64,000 bases of DNA. Origin: Bufo bufo (taxonomy: Eukaryota > Chordata > Amphibia > Anura > Bufonidae). Below are positions 11,751-23,140 of the stretch, in pieces. The translations under genes were made by a program, and so were the position numbers. The notes beneath the pieces were generated by a model that did not search any database, was not told the DNA's origin, and saw only the letters and a program-made list of their open reading frames with translations. Position 1 is the first letter of the stretch, and every line of letters begins with the position of its first letter. The stretch is taken from the NCBI RefSeq assembly GCF_905171765.1, contig NC_053392.1, forward strand, positions 111,186,465 through 111,250,464, in the 5' to 3' direction.

Positions 11751-12416
11751 AAAAAATCTCTGATGGCGCGGTGTATATCTCACTAGCAGGCACACTCTAG
11801 TGATTAAGCCCCTTTTTATAATGTCTGCTAAACACACCGCTTTCTGATGGCGTATTGTAGATTTCACTAATATCGAATCTTTCTGTCTTTTAAAAGCTTT
11901 TGGGTACTTAAAAAAGTGATTTTCCAGCCTTGCACTATCTGTCCCTTCCTGAAGACGCCTGTCCCTGATACTGCTGAATTTAACCCCTTGTAAAAAAAAT
12001 ATATATTGCTGCACTGCTGTCAAACACACACTGTAGTCCTTTAGAGGACTGTTTGGTCTTTGAACAGTTTTTTTGGAGTTAAATCTGTGAATTTCCAGCA
12101 AAACGCTATCTGTCCCTGTCTACTGTCTGCTCTCCCTGACGCTGAATGATCAAAGTGCGGGAGATCGGCTCTTATATAAACTGGTTTCACGTGTTCCGGC
12201 CAGCCAATCAGTGTAAGGCTAATAGCTAACATGGCTATGGCATTACACTGAAGGGAATTACTTACCTGAAAGTTGATTGGCTGCTTAGAAGGAGCCAAAC
12301 GGGCAATGCGACGAGCACACGTGGTATTCGGCCGAGTACCGCCACGTGCCAAGCATAGTGATGCTCGAGCTGAACCGGTACTCGGCCGAGCATGCTCGCT
12401 CATCACTACAAAGGAA

Positions 12417-14467
12417 CGACATGGGCATTGATAGTGGAATGTCTATGTAACATAGCTCATAAGTGGTGTTGGCCCATATTTTTTATGTAGAAATAAAGTT
12501 TGATGCTTTACTTTTAATGGTGGATTTTCCATCTTATCTTCAAGTTGAATACTGGATCATTAGCCACAAGGTTCTGAGCATCACTGGAGAAACCACCTCT
12601 TCATTATCTCATAGGACATAATAATGGAGCCAGATGAGCTGTAAATATTTATTAACTATTCTCACTATTCTCATTTGTGTCATAATGGTTGCCACAAGAA
12701 CAAATAACAAATGTAACATCTCAGTTAGTAGAAAACAATATAACTTTAAAACTTTGGCTGCTGCTTTACATGAATGGTGCTACTTTTTACAGTTTGAGTG
12801 GATCTTTATTAAAGTGACCCCAAGGCTTACTCTTACTAAAGCTTATTTGCTTCAGTTTATGGACAGAAAATATCTGATGTCGATATTTTTACTGGTGATT
12901 AAGTAACCTATACTTTATAACCATTCTACCCTTGTAGTACTGGAAATTAACTCTCTATGCACTGGCTTCCTGGTGATATTGTGATGGATCTGAAGATAAG
13001 AGCTGTAGGAAGGAGGAAGAGAATAGCAACTTGAATCAGTGTTAATCAGACTCTGTGTGTCAAACTACCTCACACTCCTTTTAAGCACTGTAGCTAACCC
13101 GTAGTCACAAATTAGTGTTCTGTTCTGTTAAGCTGAAACCAGTCAAGCAGCAAGATATGAGGAAAATATATAGCAGTTAATCATCCCTTGAATAACTTTA
13201 ATTACAGAATAACATATCATTTTGGATTTCCTGACTGGGAAGTCAATTTAAGCCGACATTCATATTGGAGAATTATCAGCAGAATCTACTGACAATCTAA
13301 TGTGAATGAAAGAAACCTGGCCCTGGCCTTTGAAGACAATTCAATATAAATAAGACTGCACTCCTAGTGCTTAGGTGATGGGTGCACGTCTCCTTGGAAA
13401 GAGGTCTGCTTCCCCATAATCACCAGAAAATCCAAAAAGAAGGAAGGGCAAAATGGTGGTAGCACATCCTATCTGAAGCTTGTGTTTATTCCAGATGCAA
13501 TGTTTCGATTGAAGAGCCTTTGTAAAGAATCTGGTCTCTGAAGACATTTCTTTGGAAAAATAAAAATTAGGTATATTAGATTTAACATACTTGATTTGTG
13601 TTTCCACCAAAAGATAAACATTTTCTCCCTCTCCCTATATAATAGATATGAATTTTCAGCTAATTTTGAATGAAGTTTCATCCTGTTATGTGCATTCCTA
13701 TTGATGGCGTGAAAGTGATATAGTTTAGGATTGTTTTATCAGGATAGTCACATTACAATAAAAAATAAACCACCAAAAATAGATTTAAAAAAATATATAA
13801 TTTAAAGGATATACTATTTTCTGAGGATACACTTCTTTTAAGAGGTAAAAACAAATTGCAAAAAAATGTACTCTTCAAAAGCAACATTTTTTCAGAAAGT
13901 AAAATACTTTTATTGAATAAATAAAGAAAATCACACCAAAGAAGCTCCTGCAGCCTTACAATTGTGTGTATAAAATCATTCCTGGATGATCCTGGTCAAT
14001 AAAACATTTCCCTCTTTAAAGGATACAGTTTTAGCAAGAGAAAATAAAAAAGGAAGCGAGTGGTAATTTATGGTGGTTTTTACTGAGGATGAAATTTAGG
14101 AAAGTTCTATATAGACCTGCCTTTCTCTATTAGTTTCTTTAGAATACCAGGCTGTAAATTTGTATTCACTTTTCTTTAGATTTACCAAGGTTGCTATTTC
14201 GTATAACAATTGATTACAATGGAAAATATCTGAAAACAGCAACATAATGCATTTGGGATGTGTGCTGAGTCTCTAAAATAAGAGAGTGCATTGAAATTTC
14301 TTCTGCACAGATATTCTAGAATGATTGAATCTGACTTTGTGACTTTATTTCTTTCAGAAAATTGAGTTGGTCGGTCAGAATAACTTTAAAAACACATTTT
14401 GCGTCGAATAGTTATTGAATTCAGTAGGAACCTTTGACAGCACCAGAACATCAAGTACTGACCAATC
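12417..14467. other. Two kilobases without recognised elements
   Basis: This is AT-rich DNA between two dated hAT insertions. Short open frames (for example 12634-12906 plus and 13371-13610 minus) have no recognisable domain. I see no terminal repeat, tandem array or RNA gene. It is among the better candidates in the window for original host intergenic sequence. It ends with ATTGTAAG (14468-14475), the left target duplication of hAT-3. Confidence 0.45.
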
Positions 14468-14951
14468 ATTGTAAGCAGAGTTGAGCGAACCCGAACTGTA
14501 AAGTTCGGGTTCGTACCGAACTTTAGGTTTTTCGGCACCCAGATCCGAACCCGAACATTAACGTAAAAGTTCGGGTTCGGTGTTCGGCGCTTTCTTGGTG
14601 CTTTTTGAAAGGCTGCACAGCAGCCAATCAACAAGCGTCATACTACTTGCCCCAAAAGGCCATCACAGCCATGCCTACTATTGGCATGGCTGTGATTGGC
14701 CAACTGCAGCATGTGACCCAGCCTCTATTTAAGCTGGAGTCACGTAGCGCCGCCCGTCACTCTGCTCGGATTAGTGTAGAGATAGGCTGAAGCTGCTGTG
14801 AGGGAGAGATCAGGGAGAAATCTTATGAAGAACTGCTTCTTTACTTAGCGATCTACAGCAAATGTGTTTTGTGGGTGCAGTGCACAATTGTTTTAAGCCT
14901 GCCCTGAGCCAACTACTACTGAAAACGAACTTTTTTCCTTCAGTTAGTCAA

Positions 14952-15840
14952 TAGAGATATCGCGAACATAAAATTTTCCGTTCGCGAACGGTGACGTGAA
15001 TTTCCGCAAATGTTCACGAACGGGCGAACCGGGCGAACCGCCATAGACTTCAATAGACAGGCAAATAGACAGTGATGGAAAAGTTGTTTCAAGGGGACTA
15101 AAACCTGGACTGTCGCATGCCGGAGGGGGATCCATGGCAAAACTCCCTTGGAAAATTACGTAGTTGACGCAGAGTGTGGTAAGTTGAATTTGCAATGTGA
15201 TTAATATAACCTGCATTAATCAGATTGCAAATTCAACTTAGAGCTAAGTTCCTAATGGTTGTATTGCTAGAATTGCCGAATATAGCACTATATTCTCAAT
15301 CTTCGTTATATTCTAGCAATACAACCATTAGGAACCCAGCTCTAAGTTGAATTCGCAATGCGATTAATATAACCTGTATTAATCGCATTGCGATTACAAC
15401 TTAGATCTGAGTTCCTAATGGTTGTATTGCTAGAATTGACGAATATAATGAATATAGCACTATATTCTCAATCTTCGTTATATTCTAGCAATACAACCAT
15501 TAGGAACCCAGCTCTAAGTTGAATTCGCAATGCGATTAATATAACCTGTATTAATCGCATTGCAATTACAACTTAGTCATTTTGTGACACTGCAACTTCA
15601 GAATGAATCTAAGATTCATGCTGTCCTTGCTTTTTGATAGGAGGTGGGAGGGTCTGGGAGGGAGGGTATGCTGATTGGCTGGAATGTGTCTGCTGACTGT
15701 GAGGTACAGGGTCAAAGTTTGCTCAATGATGATGTATAGCGGGCGGACCTAACATCGCATATGTTCGCCCGCCGCGGCGAACGCGAACAAGCTATGTTCG
15801 CCGGGAACTGTTCGCCGGCGAATAGTTCGGGACATCACTA
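14952..15840. mobile_element. Palindrome-rich hAT MITE nested in hAT-3
   Basis: It is flanked by the exact 8-bp duplication TTAGTCAA (14944-14951 and 15841-15848). Ends are TAGAGATATCGCGAAC and GTTCGGGACATCACTA, imperfect inverted repeats with further subterminal GTTCGC/GCGAAC repeats. Length is 889 bp with no coding capacity. The centre (15180-15585) is an unusual run of nested palindromes. Because it interrupts the hAT-3 leader and its duplication is perfect, it is younger than hAT-3. Confidence 0.95.
15180..15585. repeat. Tandem set of nested palindromes
   Basis: Two kinds of hairpin alternate. One is AAGTTGAATT...TTAATATAACCTG...ATTAA...CAACTT, about 60 bp (15180-15242, 15341-15403, 15511-15577). 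The other is CCTAATGGTTGTATTGCTAG with its reverse complement CTAGCAATACAACCATTAGG, arms about 60 bp apart (15251-15334, and again about 15415-15505). The copies are close to identical. Strong cruciform or hairpin potential is visible directly; function is unknown. Confidence 0.93.
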
Positions 15841-15924
15841 TTAGTCAATATCAATACATAATCGGCATCCATTTTATGCAACGATAGTGCTCCAGCACAG
15901 GATATCTGCATGTCTCCAAGTCCA

Positions 15925-16830
15925 GAAATAATGCTTTGAGACACTGGGGTTAAAAAAAAACTTTTTTTCATATAGTGCACATCTAGAATTAGACGTGCAT
16001 AAGTGAGTGTCACATTTTGGCCAGAAATTCAGCTTTTTTCTTACTGGGGCATACTGGGGTGAAAAAAAAACATCTGTTTCATATAGTGCACATCTAGGAT
16101 TAGACGAGCATAAGTGAGTGTCACATTTAGGCCAGAAATACAGCTTTTTGCTTACTGGGGTGAAAAAAAGCATCTGTTTCATATAGTGCACATCTAGGAT
16201 TGGACGTGCATAAGTGATTGTCACATTTAGGCCAGAAATACAGCTTTTTGTTTACTGAGGTTAAAAAAAAAATCTGTTTCATATAGTGCACATCTTGGAT
16301 TAGACGTGCATAAATGAGTGTCACATTTAGGCCACAAATACGGCTTTTTGCTTACTGGGGTTAAAAAACCCTCTGATATACTGCACATCTGGGATTAGAC
16401 GTGCATAAGTGAGTGTCACATTTAGGCCACAAATACGGATTTTTGCTTACTGGGGTTAAAAAACCACTGATATACTGCACATCTGGGATTAGACGTGCAT
16501 AAGTGAGTGTCACATTTAGGCCACAAATACGGCTTTTTGCTTACTGGGGTTAAAAAACCCTCTGATAACTGCACATCTAAGATTAGACGTGCATAAGTGA
16601 GTGTCACATTTATGCCACAAATACGGCTTTTTGCTTACTTTCGGTTAAAAAAAACCTCTGATATACTGCACATCTGGGATTAGACGTGCATAAGTGAGTG
16701 TCACATTTAGGCCACAAATACGGCTTTTTGCTTACTGGGGTTAAAAAAAAACTTTGATACACTGCACAACTGGGATTAGACGTGCATAAGTTAATGTGAA
16801 ATTTAGGCTACAAATACCGCTGTCATATAT
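15925..16830. repeat. 94-111 bp tandem array in the hAT-3 leader
   Basis: Nine copies of a unit containing AGACGTGCATAAGTGAGTGT recur at about 15991, 16102, 16202, 16302, 16397, 16491, 16585, 16682 and 16778. Spacing shortens from about 111 to 94 bp along the array, mostly through the A/T run and the CATATAGTGCACATC part. Short minus-strand open frames here come from the periodicity and are not genes. The array ends just upstream of the transposase start. Confidence 0.93.
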
Positions 16831-16940
16831 AGTTAAAAAAAATTTTTTTTAGTGCAATCCCCTACATCAGGGTTTTTATTGGCGGTTAATTATTTTTAAT
16901 AGACTTAACCACTTTTTACTTTGCTTGGTGAACGCTAACT

Positions 16941-19900
16941 ATGAGGCAAACATCTAATAAGGGACGCGGTCATGGTCGGGGTGGTGGTGTTGGTGGAGCC
17001 TCTGGTGCAGAGAGAGGACGTGGCCGTTCTGCCACAGCTACACGTCCTACTGAACCTACTACCTCAGGTCCCAGTAGCCGCCAGAATCTACATCGATATT
17101 TGGTCGGGCCTTATGCCGTTCTAAGGATGGTAAGGCCTGAGTAAGTACAGGCGCTAGTCAATTGGGTGGCCGACAGTGGATCCAGCATGTTCACATTATC
17201 TCCCACCCAGTCTTCTGCAGAAAGCGCACAGGTGGCGCCTGAAAACCATGCCCATCAGTCTGTCACATCACCCCCGTGCATATCGGGGAACCTGTCTGAG
17301 CCTCAAGTCATGCAGCAGTCTCTTATGCTGTTTGAAGACTCTGCTGGCAGATTTTCCCAAGGGCATCAACCTAGCCCTTCCCCAGGGGTGGAAGACATAG
17401 AATGCACTGATGCACAACCACTTATGTTTCCTGATGAGGACATGGGAATACCACCTCAGCACGTCTCTGATGATGACGAATCACAGGTGCCAACTGCTGC
17501 GTCTTTCTGCAGTGTGCAGACCGAAAAGGAGGTCAGGGAGGAAGACTGCATGGAAGACGATGCAGGGGACGATGAGGTCCTAGACCCTTCATGGAATGAA
17601 GGTCGTGCCACTGACTTTCAGAGTTCAGAGGAAGAGGCAGTGGTGATACCGAGCCAACAGCGTAGCAAAAGTGGGAGCAGGGTGCAAAAACAGAGCAGCC
17701 ATCGCCAAAACAGTTCGCCTGCTACTGGCCACCGTCACCAGGGACCAAGCACATCAAAGGCAGCTTCAAGGAGTTCCCTGGCATGGCACTTCTTCACACA
17801 ATGTGCTGACGACAAGACCCGAGTGGTTTGCACAATGTGCCATCAGAGCCTGAAGCGAGGCATTAACGTTCTGAACCTTAGCACAACCTGCATGACCAGG
17901 CATCTACATGTGAGACATGGGTTGCAGTGGAGTAAGCACCTTCAAAACCAAGAAAGGGCTCAGGCCCCTCCTGCTCCCTCTTCTGCTGCTGCCTCGGCCT
18001 CTTCCTCCGCCTCTGGAGGAACGTTGGCACCTGCCGCCCAGCAAACAGAGGATGTGCCACCAACAACACCACCTCCATCACCAAGCATCTCCACCATGTC
18101 ACACGGAAGCGTTCAGCTCTCCATCTCACAAACCTTTGTGAGAAAGCGTAAATTCCCACCTAGCCACCCTCGATCCCTGGCCCTGAATGCCAGCATTTCT
18201 AAACTGCTGGCCTTTGAAATGCTGTCATTCAGGCTGGTGGAGACAGACAGCTTCAAACAGCTCATGTCGCTTTCTGTCCCACAGTATGTTGTTCCCAGCC
18301 GCCACTACTTCTCCAGGAGAGCCGTGCCCTCCCTGCACAACCAAGTATCGTATAAAATCAAGTGTGCACTGCAAAACGCCATCTGTGGCAAGGTCCACCT
18401 AACCACAGATACGTGGACCAGTAAGCACAACCAGGGACGCTATATCTCCCTAACAGCACATTGGGTAAATGTAGTGGCGGCTGGGCCCTAGGCAGAGAGC
18501 TGTTTGGCGCACGTCCTTCCGCCGCCAAGGATCGCAGGGCATCATTATTTGCCTCCTGTTTGCCTTCCTTCTCCTCTTCTACCACCTCCTCATCCGGTCA
18601 ACGACAGACCTTCACCACTAACTTCAGCACAGCCAGGGGTAAACATCAGCAGGCCGTTCTGAAACTGATGTGTTTGGGGGACAGGCCCCACACCGCTCAG
18701 AAGTTTTGGTGGGGTATAGAACAACAGACTGACGAGTGATTGCTGCCAGTGAGCCTCAAGCCCGGCCTGGTGGTGTGCGATAATGGGCGAAATCTCGTTG
18801 CAGCTCTGGGACTAGCCGGTTTGACGCACATCCCTTGCCTGGCGCATGTGCTGAATTTGGTGGTGCAGAAATTCATTCACAACTACCCTGACATGTCAGA
18901 GCTGCTTTAAAAAGTGCGGGCTGTCTGTGCGCGCTTCCGGCGTTCTCATCCTGCCGCCGCTCGGCTGTCTGCTCTACAGCGTAACTTCGGCCTTCCCGCT
19001 TACCGCCTCATCAGCGACGTGCCCACCAGGTGGAACTCCACCTTGCACATGCTGGAGAGACTGTGCGAGCAGCAGCAGGCCATAGTGGAGTTTCAGCTGC
19101 AGCACGCACGGGTGAGTCGCACTGCGGAACAGCACCACTTCACCACCAATGACTGAGCCTCCATGCGAGACCTGTGTGCCCTGTTGCGCTGTTTCGAGTA
19201 CTCCACCAACATGGCCAGTGGCGATGACGCCGTTATCAGCGTTACAATACCACTTCTATGTCTCCTTGAGAAAACACTTAGTGCGATGATGGAAGAGGAT
19301 GTGTCCCAGGACAAGGAGGAGGAAGAGGGGTCATCTTTAACACTTTCAGGCCAGTCTTTTAGAAGTGGCTCAGAGGGAGGTTTTTTTCAACAGCAGAGGC
19401 CAGGTGCAAATTTGGCCAGCCAGGGCCCACTACTGGAGGACGAGGAGGATGAGGAGGAGGAGGATGGGGATGAAGCATGTTTACAGCGAGGTGGAACCCA
19501 ACACAGCTAGGGCCCATCACTGGTGCGTGGCTGGGGGGATGCGGAGGACGCAGACGATACGCTTGTCCTTACCTCTGGGCAGCCTGGCACACATGAGCGA
19601 CAGCAGAGTTGCCCACATTTTAACGTGTGCTGACTACTGGGTGGCCACCCTGCTGGATCCCCGTTACAAAGACAATGTGCCGTCCTTAATTTTCTCACTG
19701 GAGCGTGATCGGAAGATGCGCGACTACAAGTGGAAGCACAAGGCGAAGGCAGGGGAGGAGGAAGAGGTCGCCAACGCAGCTGTGTCAGCGCCAGCACCTC
19801 AGAAGGCAGAATTAGCATGGCCGACATGTGGAAAAGCTTTGTCACCTCGCCGCAACAACCGGCCCCAACTGCTGATATGGAGTGTGTTAGCAGGAGGCAG

Positions 19901-20203
19901 CATTTGAACAACATGGTGGAACAGTACCTGTGCACACGACTACACGTACTGACTGATGGTTCTGCCCAATTCAACTTCTGGGTCTCCAAATTGGCCACAT
20001 GGCCAGAGCTTGCCCTGTATGCCTTGGAGGTGCTGGCCTGCCCTGCAGCCAGTGTACTCTCTGAACGTGTATTTAGCACGGCAGGAGGCGTCATTACAGA
20101 CAGACGCCGCCGCCTGTCCACAGCCAACGTGGACAAGCTCACGTTCATTAAAATGAACCAGGCCTGGATCCCACAAGACTTGTCTGTACCTTGTGCAGAA
20201 TAG
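16941..20203 (+). pseudogene. BED-finger hAT transposase of hAT-3, stops and frameshifts
   Basis: The likely start is ATG at 16941, giving a Gly/Arg-rich N-terminus. An in-frame TAA follows at 17142; the frame then stays open to 18491. It covers an acidic segment with DEVLDPSWNEG, a BED zinc finger with intact C..C and H....H ligands (about 17780-17920), and the catalytic motif TTDTWTS (18403-18421). After a frame change near 18490 the other frame gives CDNGRNL (18776-18790), CLAHVLNLVVQ and PTRWNST, with stops at 18737, 18907 and 19154. It then passes through two more frame changes (about 19510-19560 and 19725) to the dimerisation region with LSERVFSTAGG (20058-20080) and an end at 20203. 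All catalytic residues are visible, but the copy is dead. It is the same superfamily as 7964-11254, with much sequence divergence. Confidence 0.93.
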
Positions 20204-20728
20204 ACAGTTCTAACAGCCTCAACCTCATCCTTGTACTTAAGTGCACTTATTCCTTTTTTTTGGGGGATACCCCTATGTAAAAATGCAAAATAACACACAT
20301 CTGTGTTGGCTACCTACTGTATTCCTCCTTCGCCACCACTTCCACCTAGACCGCCACGTGAGCCTACATGGCCACATCCACCCATTCACCGCCTCCTCAA
20401 CCTCTTCCTCCTACATCATTCCTAATTTTTATTTTTTTAAGGTCTTTTATGTTTTTTTAATTCATTTCCCTATCCACATTTGTTTGCAGAGCATTTGCCA
20501 TGCTCTTAAGCACATTTTGCTGCCTTTTGCAGCCCTCTAGCTCTTTCCAGGGCTATTTTAGAGCCATTTTAGTGGCCAAAAGTTCGGGTCCCCCTTGATA
20601 TTCAATGGGGTCCGGGTTCAGGGTCAAGTTGGGGTCAAGTTCGGGTCCCGAACCCGAACTTTTTTTTCAAGTTTGGCCGAACCTGCCGAACCCGAACATC
20701 CAGGTGTCCGCTCAACTCTATTTGTAAG

Positions 20729-21107
20729 AAAACATTCAGACACATTAAAGGGATCGTGCATCCAGTACATTTTAATGACCTTTCCATAGGATTGGTCATC
20801 AGTATCTGATGACCTCTCGGCACCCCCCTCGATCAGCTGTTCTAAGAGGCGGCATCTCTCCTGTGAGTGCGTGGTGTAATTACTGTACAAGTGCTTGCTC
20901 CATTCAGTTGATAAGCATTTGGCTTACAAACCTTTGACTGTTTTAATATCTACAGCATCTGTAGGTGGCAGAAGATGGGCAATGGTAAGAATTGTTACCT
21001 GTGTAATGTGGGTAACAGGAAATTGCTATAATGCCCTATTGTGTGTTGTTTGTGTGCCATATAGCAGTAATATGTGGTCACTTTATAGGACTTTCATTCT
21101 AAAATTG
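20729..21107. other. Short spacer with an old repeat remnant
   Basis: At about 20745-20870 the sequence ATTAAAGGG, then GACCTTTCCATAGGATTGGTCATCAGTAT, then GATCAGCTG resembles the TTAA-type MITE at 33712-34174, which has TCAGGATAGGTCATCAATAT and GATCAGCTTG. It is probably a decayed copy. Nothing else is recognised. The spacer ends with GTTGCCAC, the left duplication of the next MITE. Confidence 0.45.
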
Positions 21108-21115
21108 GTTGCCAC

Positions 21116-21632
21116 TAGCTTTGAGCGAATCAAAGTAAAAATTCGATTTGACGCAAAGATGAATTTTATTGTGCTTCGTGGTCGTGGAATCGATTTCCCC
21201 TGAATGGCGGGGAAAAAAATCATAATTGCATCATCCATTTGATTGCGGCGAGCCATCCACCATCTTCATTGAAGATCTCGCACGAAATTCTATGACGACA
21301 CCACACTGCCCGACGCAGTGATGTCATCATGGGCTGCGCAAGATTTTGTGCTAGACTTTCAATCCAGATGGTGGTGGCCGGCTCGTCGCAATTAAATGGA
21401 TTAGGTAAGTATATATTTTTATTTTATTTTACACTGTGTTATTACTGTGAGATGCCGCGATCAGCTATGAACGCAGCATCTGAGGGGTACAATCAAAGGG
21501 AGCGGCGCAACTGCTGTTCCCCATCATTGCACCCACTACTTACAAAGAAATGCGCTTTGTCTCAAAGCAAAAATTTTTGTAAAATTCAGCGACGCAGCCA
21601 AATTGAATTTTACAATACTTCGCTCATCACTA
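21116..21632. mobile_element. hAT MITE with exact target duplication
   Basis: Exact 8-bp flanks GTTGCCAC lie at 21108-21115 and 21633-21640. Ends are TAGCTTTGAGCGAATC on the left and CTTCGCTCATCACTA on the right. It is 517 bp with no transposase. Internal inverted motifs include GACGACACC...TGATGTCATCATG and AGATCTCGCACGAAATTC. It belongs with the MITEs at 4310-4736 and 5941-6260. Confidence 0.93.
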
Positions 21633-21740
21633 GTTGCCACTGTCATTTCTGCACTAAGTTGTACTATTTGTTACACTATGTAACACGGCAATATTGGTTA
21701 GATATTGGCTCTTTTTCATGTGTCCTCTTGTTATACACTA

Positions 21741-22109
21741 CAGGTGAAACTCGAAAAATTAGAACATCGTGCAAAAGTCCATTTATTTCAGTAATGCAAA
21801 TTAAAAGAAATTGCATTAATGCATCTTAAAATTAGAATTTTGTGAAAAGGTTCAATATTCTAGGCTCAAAGTGTCACACTCTAGTGAGCTAATTAATCCA
21901 TACCCCCTGAGAAAAGGATACCTCAAAATTGAGACTTTGGGGTTTCATGAGCTGTAAGCCATAATCATCCAAATTATAACAAATAAAGGCTTGAAATATC
22001 TTGCTCTGCATGTGATGAGTCTATATCATATATTAGTTTCACCATCTTAAGTTGCATTACTGAAATAAATTAACCTTGCACGATATTAAAATTTTTCGAG
22101 TTTCACCTG
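21741..22109. mobile_element. Tc1/mariner-type MITE with TA target site
   Basis: The element starts CAGGTGAAACTCGAAAAATT and ends with the near complement, TTTTTCGAGTTTCACCTG. Inverted repeats extend about 60 bp and include TATTTCAGTAATGCAA on the left and TTGCATTACTGAAATAAATT on the right. TA dinucleotides flank it (21739-21740, 22110-22111). Its 369 bp hold no coding sequence. Long inverted repeats with TA duplication fit a non-autonomous Tc1/mariner derivative. Confidence 0.92.
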
Positions 22110-22282
22110 TATATGCCACTATTATTTGACTAATGGAAGGCATTGTCACAAGAACATTAAGGTATAGATTTAAAAGTATGACATGCAGTATTTAGTATGA
22201 AAATGAAAAAAATAAAAATAAATGCTGGAGTGTACATAATGCTTGAATCCCATAAAATTTGTGTGGTCTATATGTGCACATA

Positions 22283-23099
22283 CAGTACAGACCAAAAGTT
22301 TGGACACACCTTCTCATTCAAAGAGTTTTCTTTATTTTCATGACTATGAAAATTGTAGATTCACACTGAAGGCATCAAAACTATGAATTAACACGTGTAG
22401 AATTATATACATAACAAACAAGTGTGAAACAACTGAAAATATGTCATATTCTAGGTTCTTCAAAGTAGCCACCTTTTGCTTTGATTACTGCTTTGCACAC
22501 TCTTGGCATTCTCTTGATGAGCTTCAAGAGGTAGTCCCCTGAAATGGTCTTCCAACAGTCTTGAAGGAGTTCCCAGAGATGCTTAGCACTTGTTGGCCCT
22601 TTTGCCTTCACTCTGAGGTCAAGCTCACCCCAAACCATCTCGATTGGGTTCAGGTCTGGTGACTGTGGAGGCCAGGTCATCTGGCGCAGCACCCCATCAC
22701 TCTCCTTCATGGTCAAATAGCCCTTACTTTCAAAGTTTTCCCAATTTTTCGGCTGACTGACTGACCTTAATTTCTTAAAGTAATGATGGCCACTCGTTTT
22801 TCTTTACTTAGCTGCTTTTTTCTTGCCATAATACCAATTCTAACAGTCTATTCAGTAGGACTATCAGCTGTGTATCCACCTGACTTCTCCTCAATGCAAC
22901 TGATGGTCCCAACCCCATTTATAAGGCAAGAAATCCCACTTATTAAGCCTGACAGGGCACACCTGTGAAGTGAAAACCATTTCAGGTTTTCTTGCCTTAT
23001 TTTGTTTTGATGCCTTCAGTGTGAATATACAATTTTCATAGTCATGAAAATAAAGAAAACTCTTTGAATGAGAAGGTGTGTCCAAACTTTTGGTCTGTA

Positions 23100-23102
<3 letters not shown>
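22283..23102 (-). mobile_element. Internally deleted Tc1-like element
   Basis: Termini are CAGTACAGACCAAAAGTTTG and CAAACTTTTGGTCTGTACTG. The inverted repeats are long and include TCATTCAAAGAGTTTTCTTT near the left end, mirrored before the right end. The left TA target is at 22281-22282; the right one reads TG and is probably mutated, with a TA microsatellite following. At 820 bp it is about half the size of a complete Tc1 element, and only the C-terminal third of a transposase is left. The junction from coding remnant to tail near 22720-22975 marks the internal loss. Confidence 0.9.
22444..22716 (-). pseudogene. C-terminal third of a Tc1-like transposase
   Basis: The remaining frame contains WPPQSPDLNPIEMVWGEL, the signature around the third catalytic residue (glutamate) of Tc1-type transposases, and then RMPRVCKAVIKAKGGYF and a natural C-terminal end. 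The N-terminal DNA-binding domain and both catalytic aspartates are missing. The frame is open and otherwise undamaged, so the loss was one internal deletion and not general decay. Confidence 0.92.

Positions 23103-23139
<37 letters not shown>
23103..23139. repeat. (TA)n microsatellite
   Basis: About 16 TA dinucleotides directly follow the right end of the Tc1 element. The run may have expanded from the TA target site. Confidence 0.95.

Positions 23140-23140
<1 letters not shown>

Larger units (their letters stand above)
6700..12408 (-). mobile_element. hAT-2: full-length hAT element with exact 8-bp target duplication
   Basis: The element starts TAGTGATGAGCGAGC and ends GCTCGCTCATCACTA, a clean terminal inverted repeat. 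The 8-bp direct repeat CAAAGGAA flanks it exactly on both sides (6692-6699 and 12409-12416). Its length is 5709 bp. It encodes a BED-finger hAT transposase on the minus strand (7964-11254). A 40-bp minisatellite (7325-7815) lies downstream of the gene and a 92-bp array (11270-11750) upstream of it. Subterminal palindromes containing TACTCGGCCGAGTA occur near both ends. The exact target duplication and long recognisable frame suggest fairly recent insertion, but the coding region has a stop and frameshifts, so this copy should be inactive on its own. Confidence 0.95.
14476..20720 (+). mobile_element. hAT-3: hAT element with BED-finger transposase, nested insertion inside
   Basis: The left terminus is CAGAGTTGAGCGAACCCGAA and the right terminus is GTCCGCTCAACTCTA, an imperfect inverted pair followed inwards by GTTCGGG/CCCGAAC palindromes. 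The flanks are ATTGTAAG (14468-14475) and TTTGTAAG (20721-20728), seven of eight identical, as expected for an older 8-bp hAT duplication. The span is 6245 bp, of which 897 bp is a nested MITE plus its duplication. It carries a tandem leader array (15925-16830) and a broken transposase gene (16941-20203). The tail from 20430 matches 1851-2128, so at least two copies of this family are in the window. Confidence 0.93.

Noticed and set aside
16127..16607. Short minus-strand frames repeating the same peptide in the hAT-3 leader
   Set aside because: These are tandem-repeat shadows, not a gene family.
15925..16830. Regular repeats that might be taken for a CRISPR array
   Set aside because: Units are contiguous 94-111 bp tandem copies with no unique spacers, sit inside a hAT leader and lie in a vertebrate-type context.
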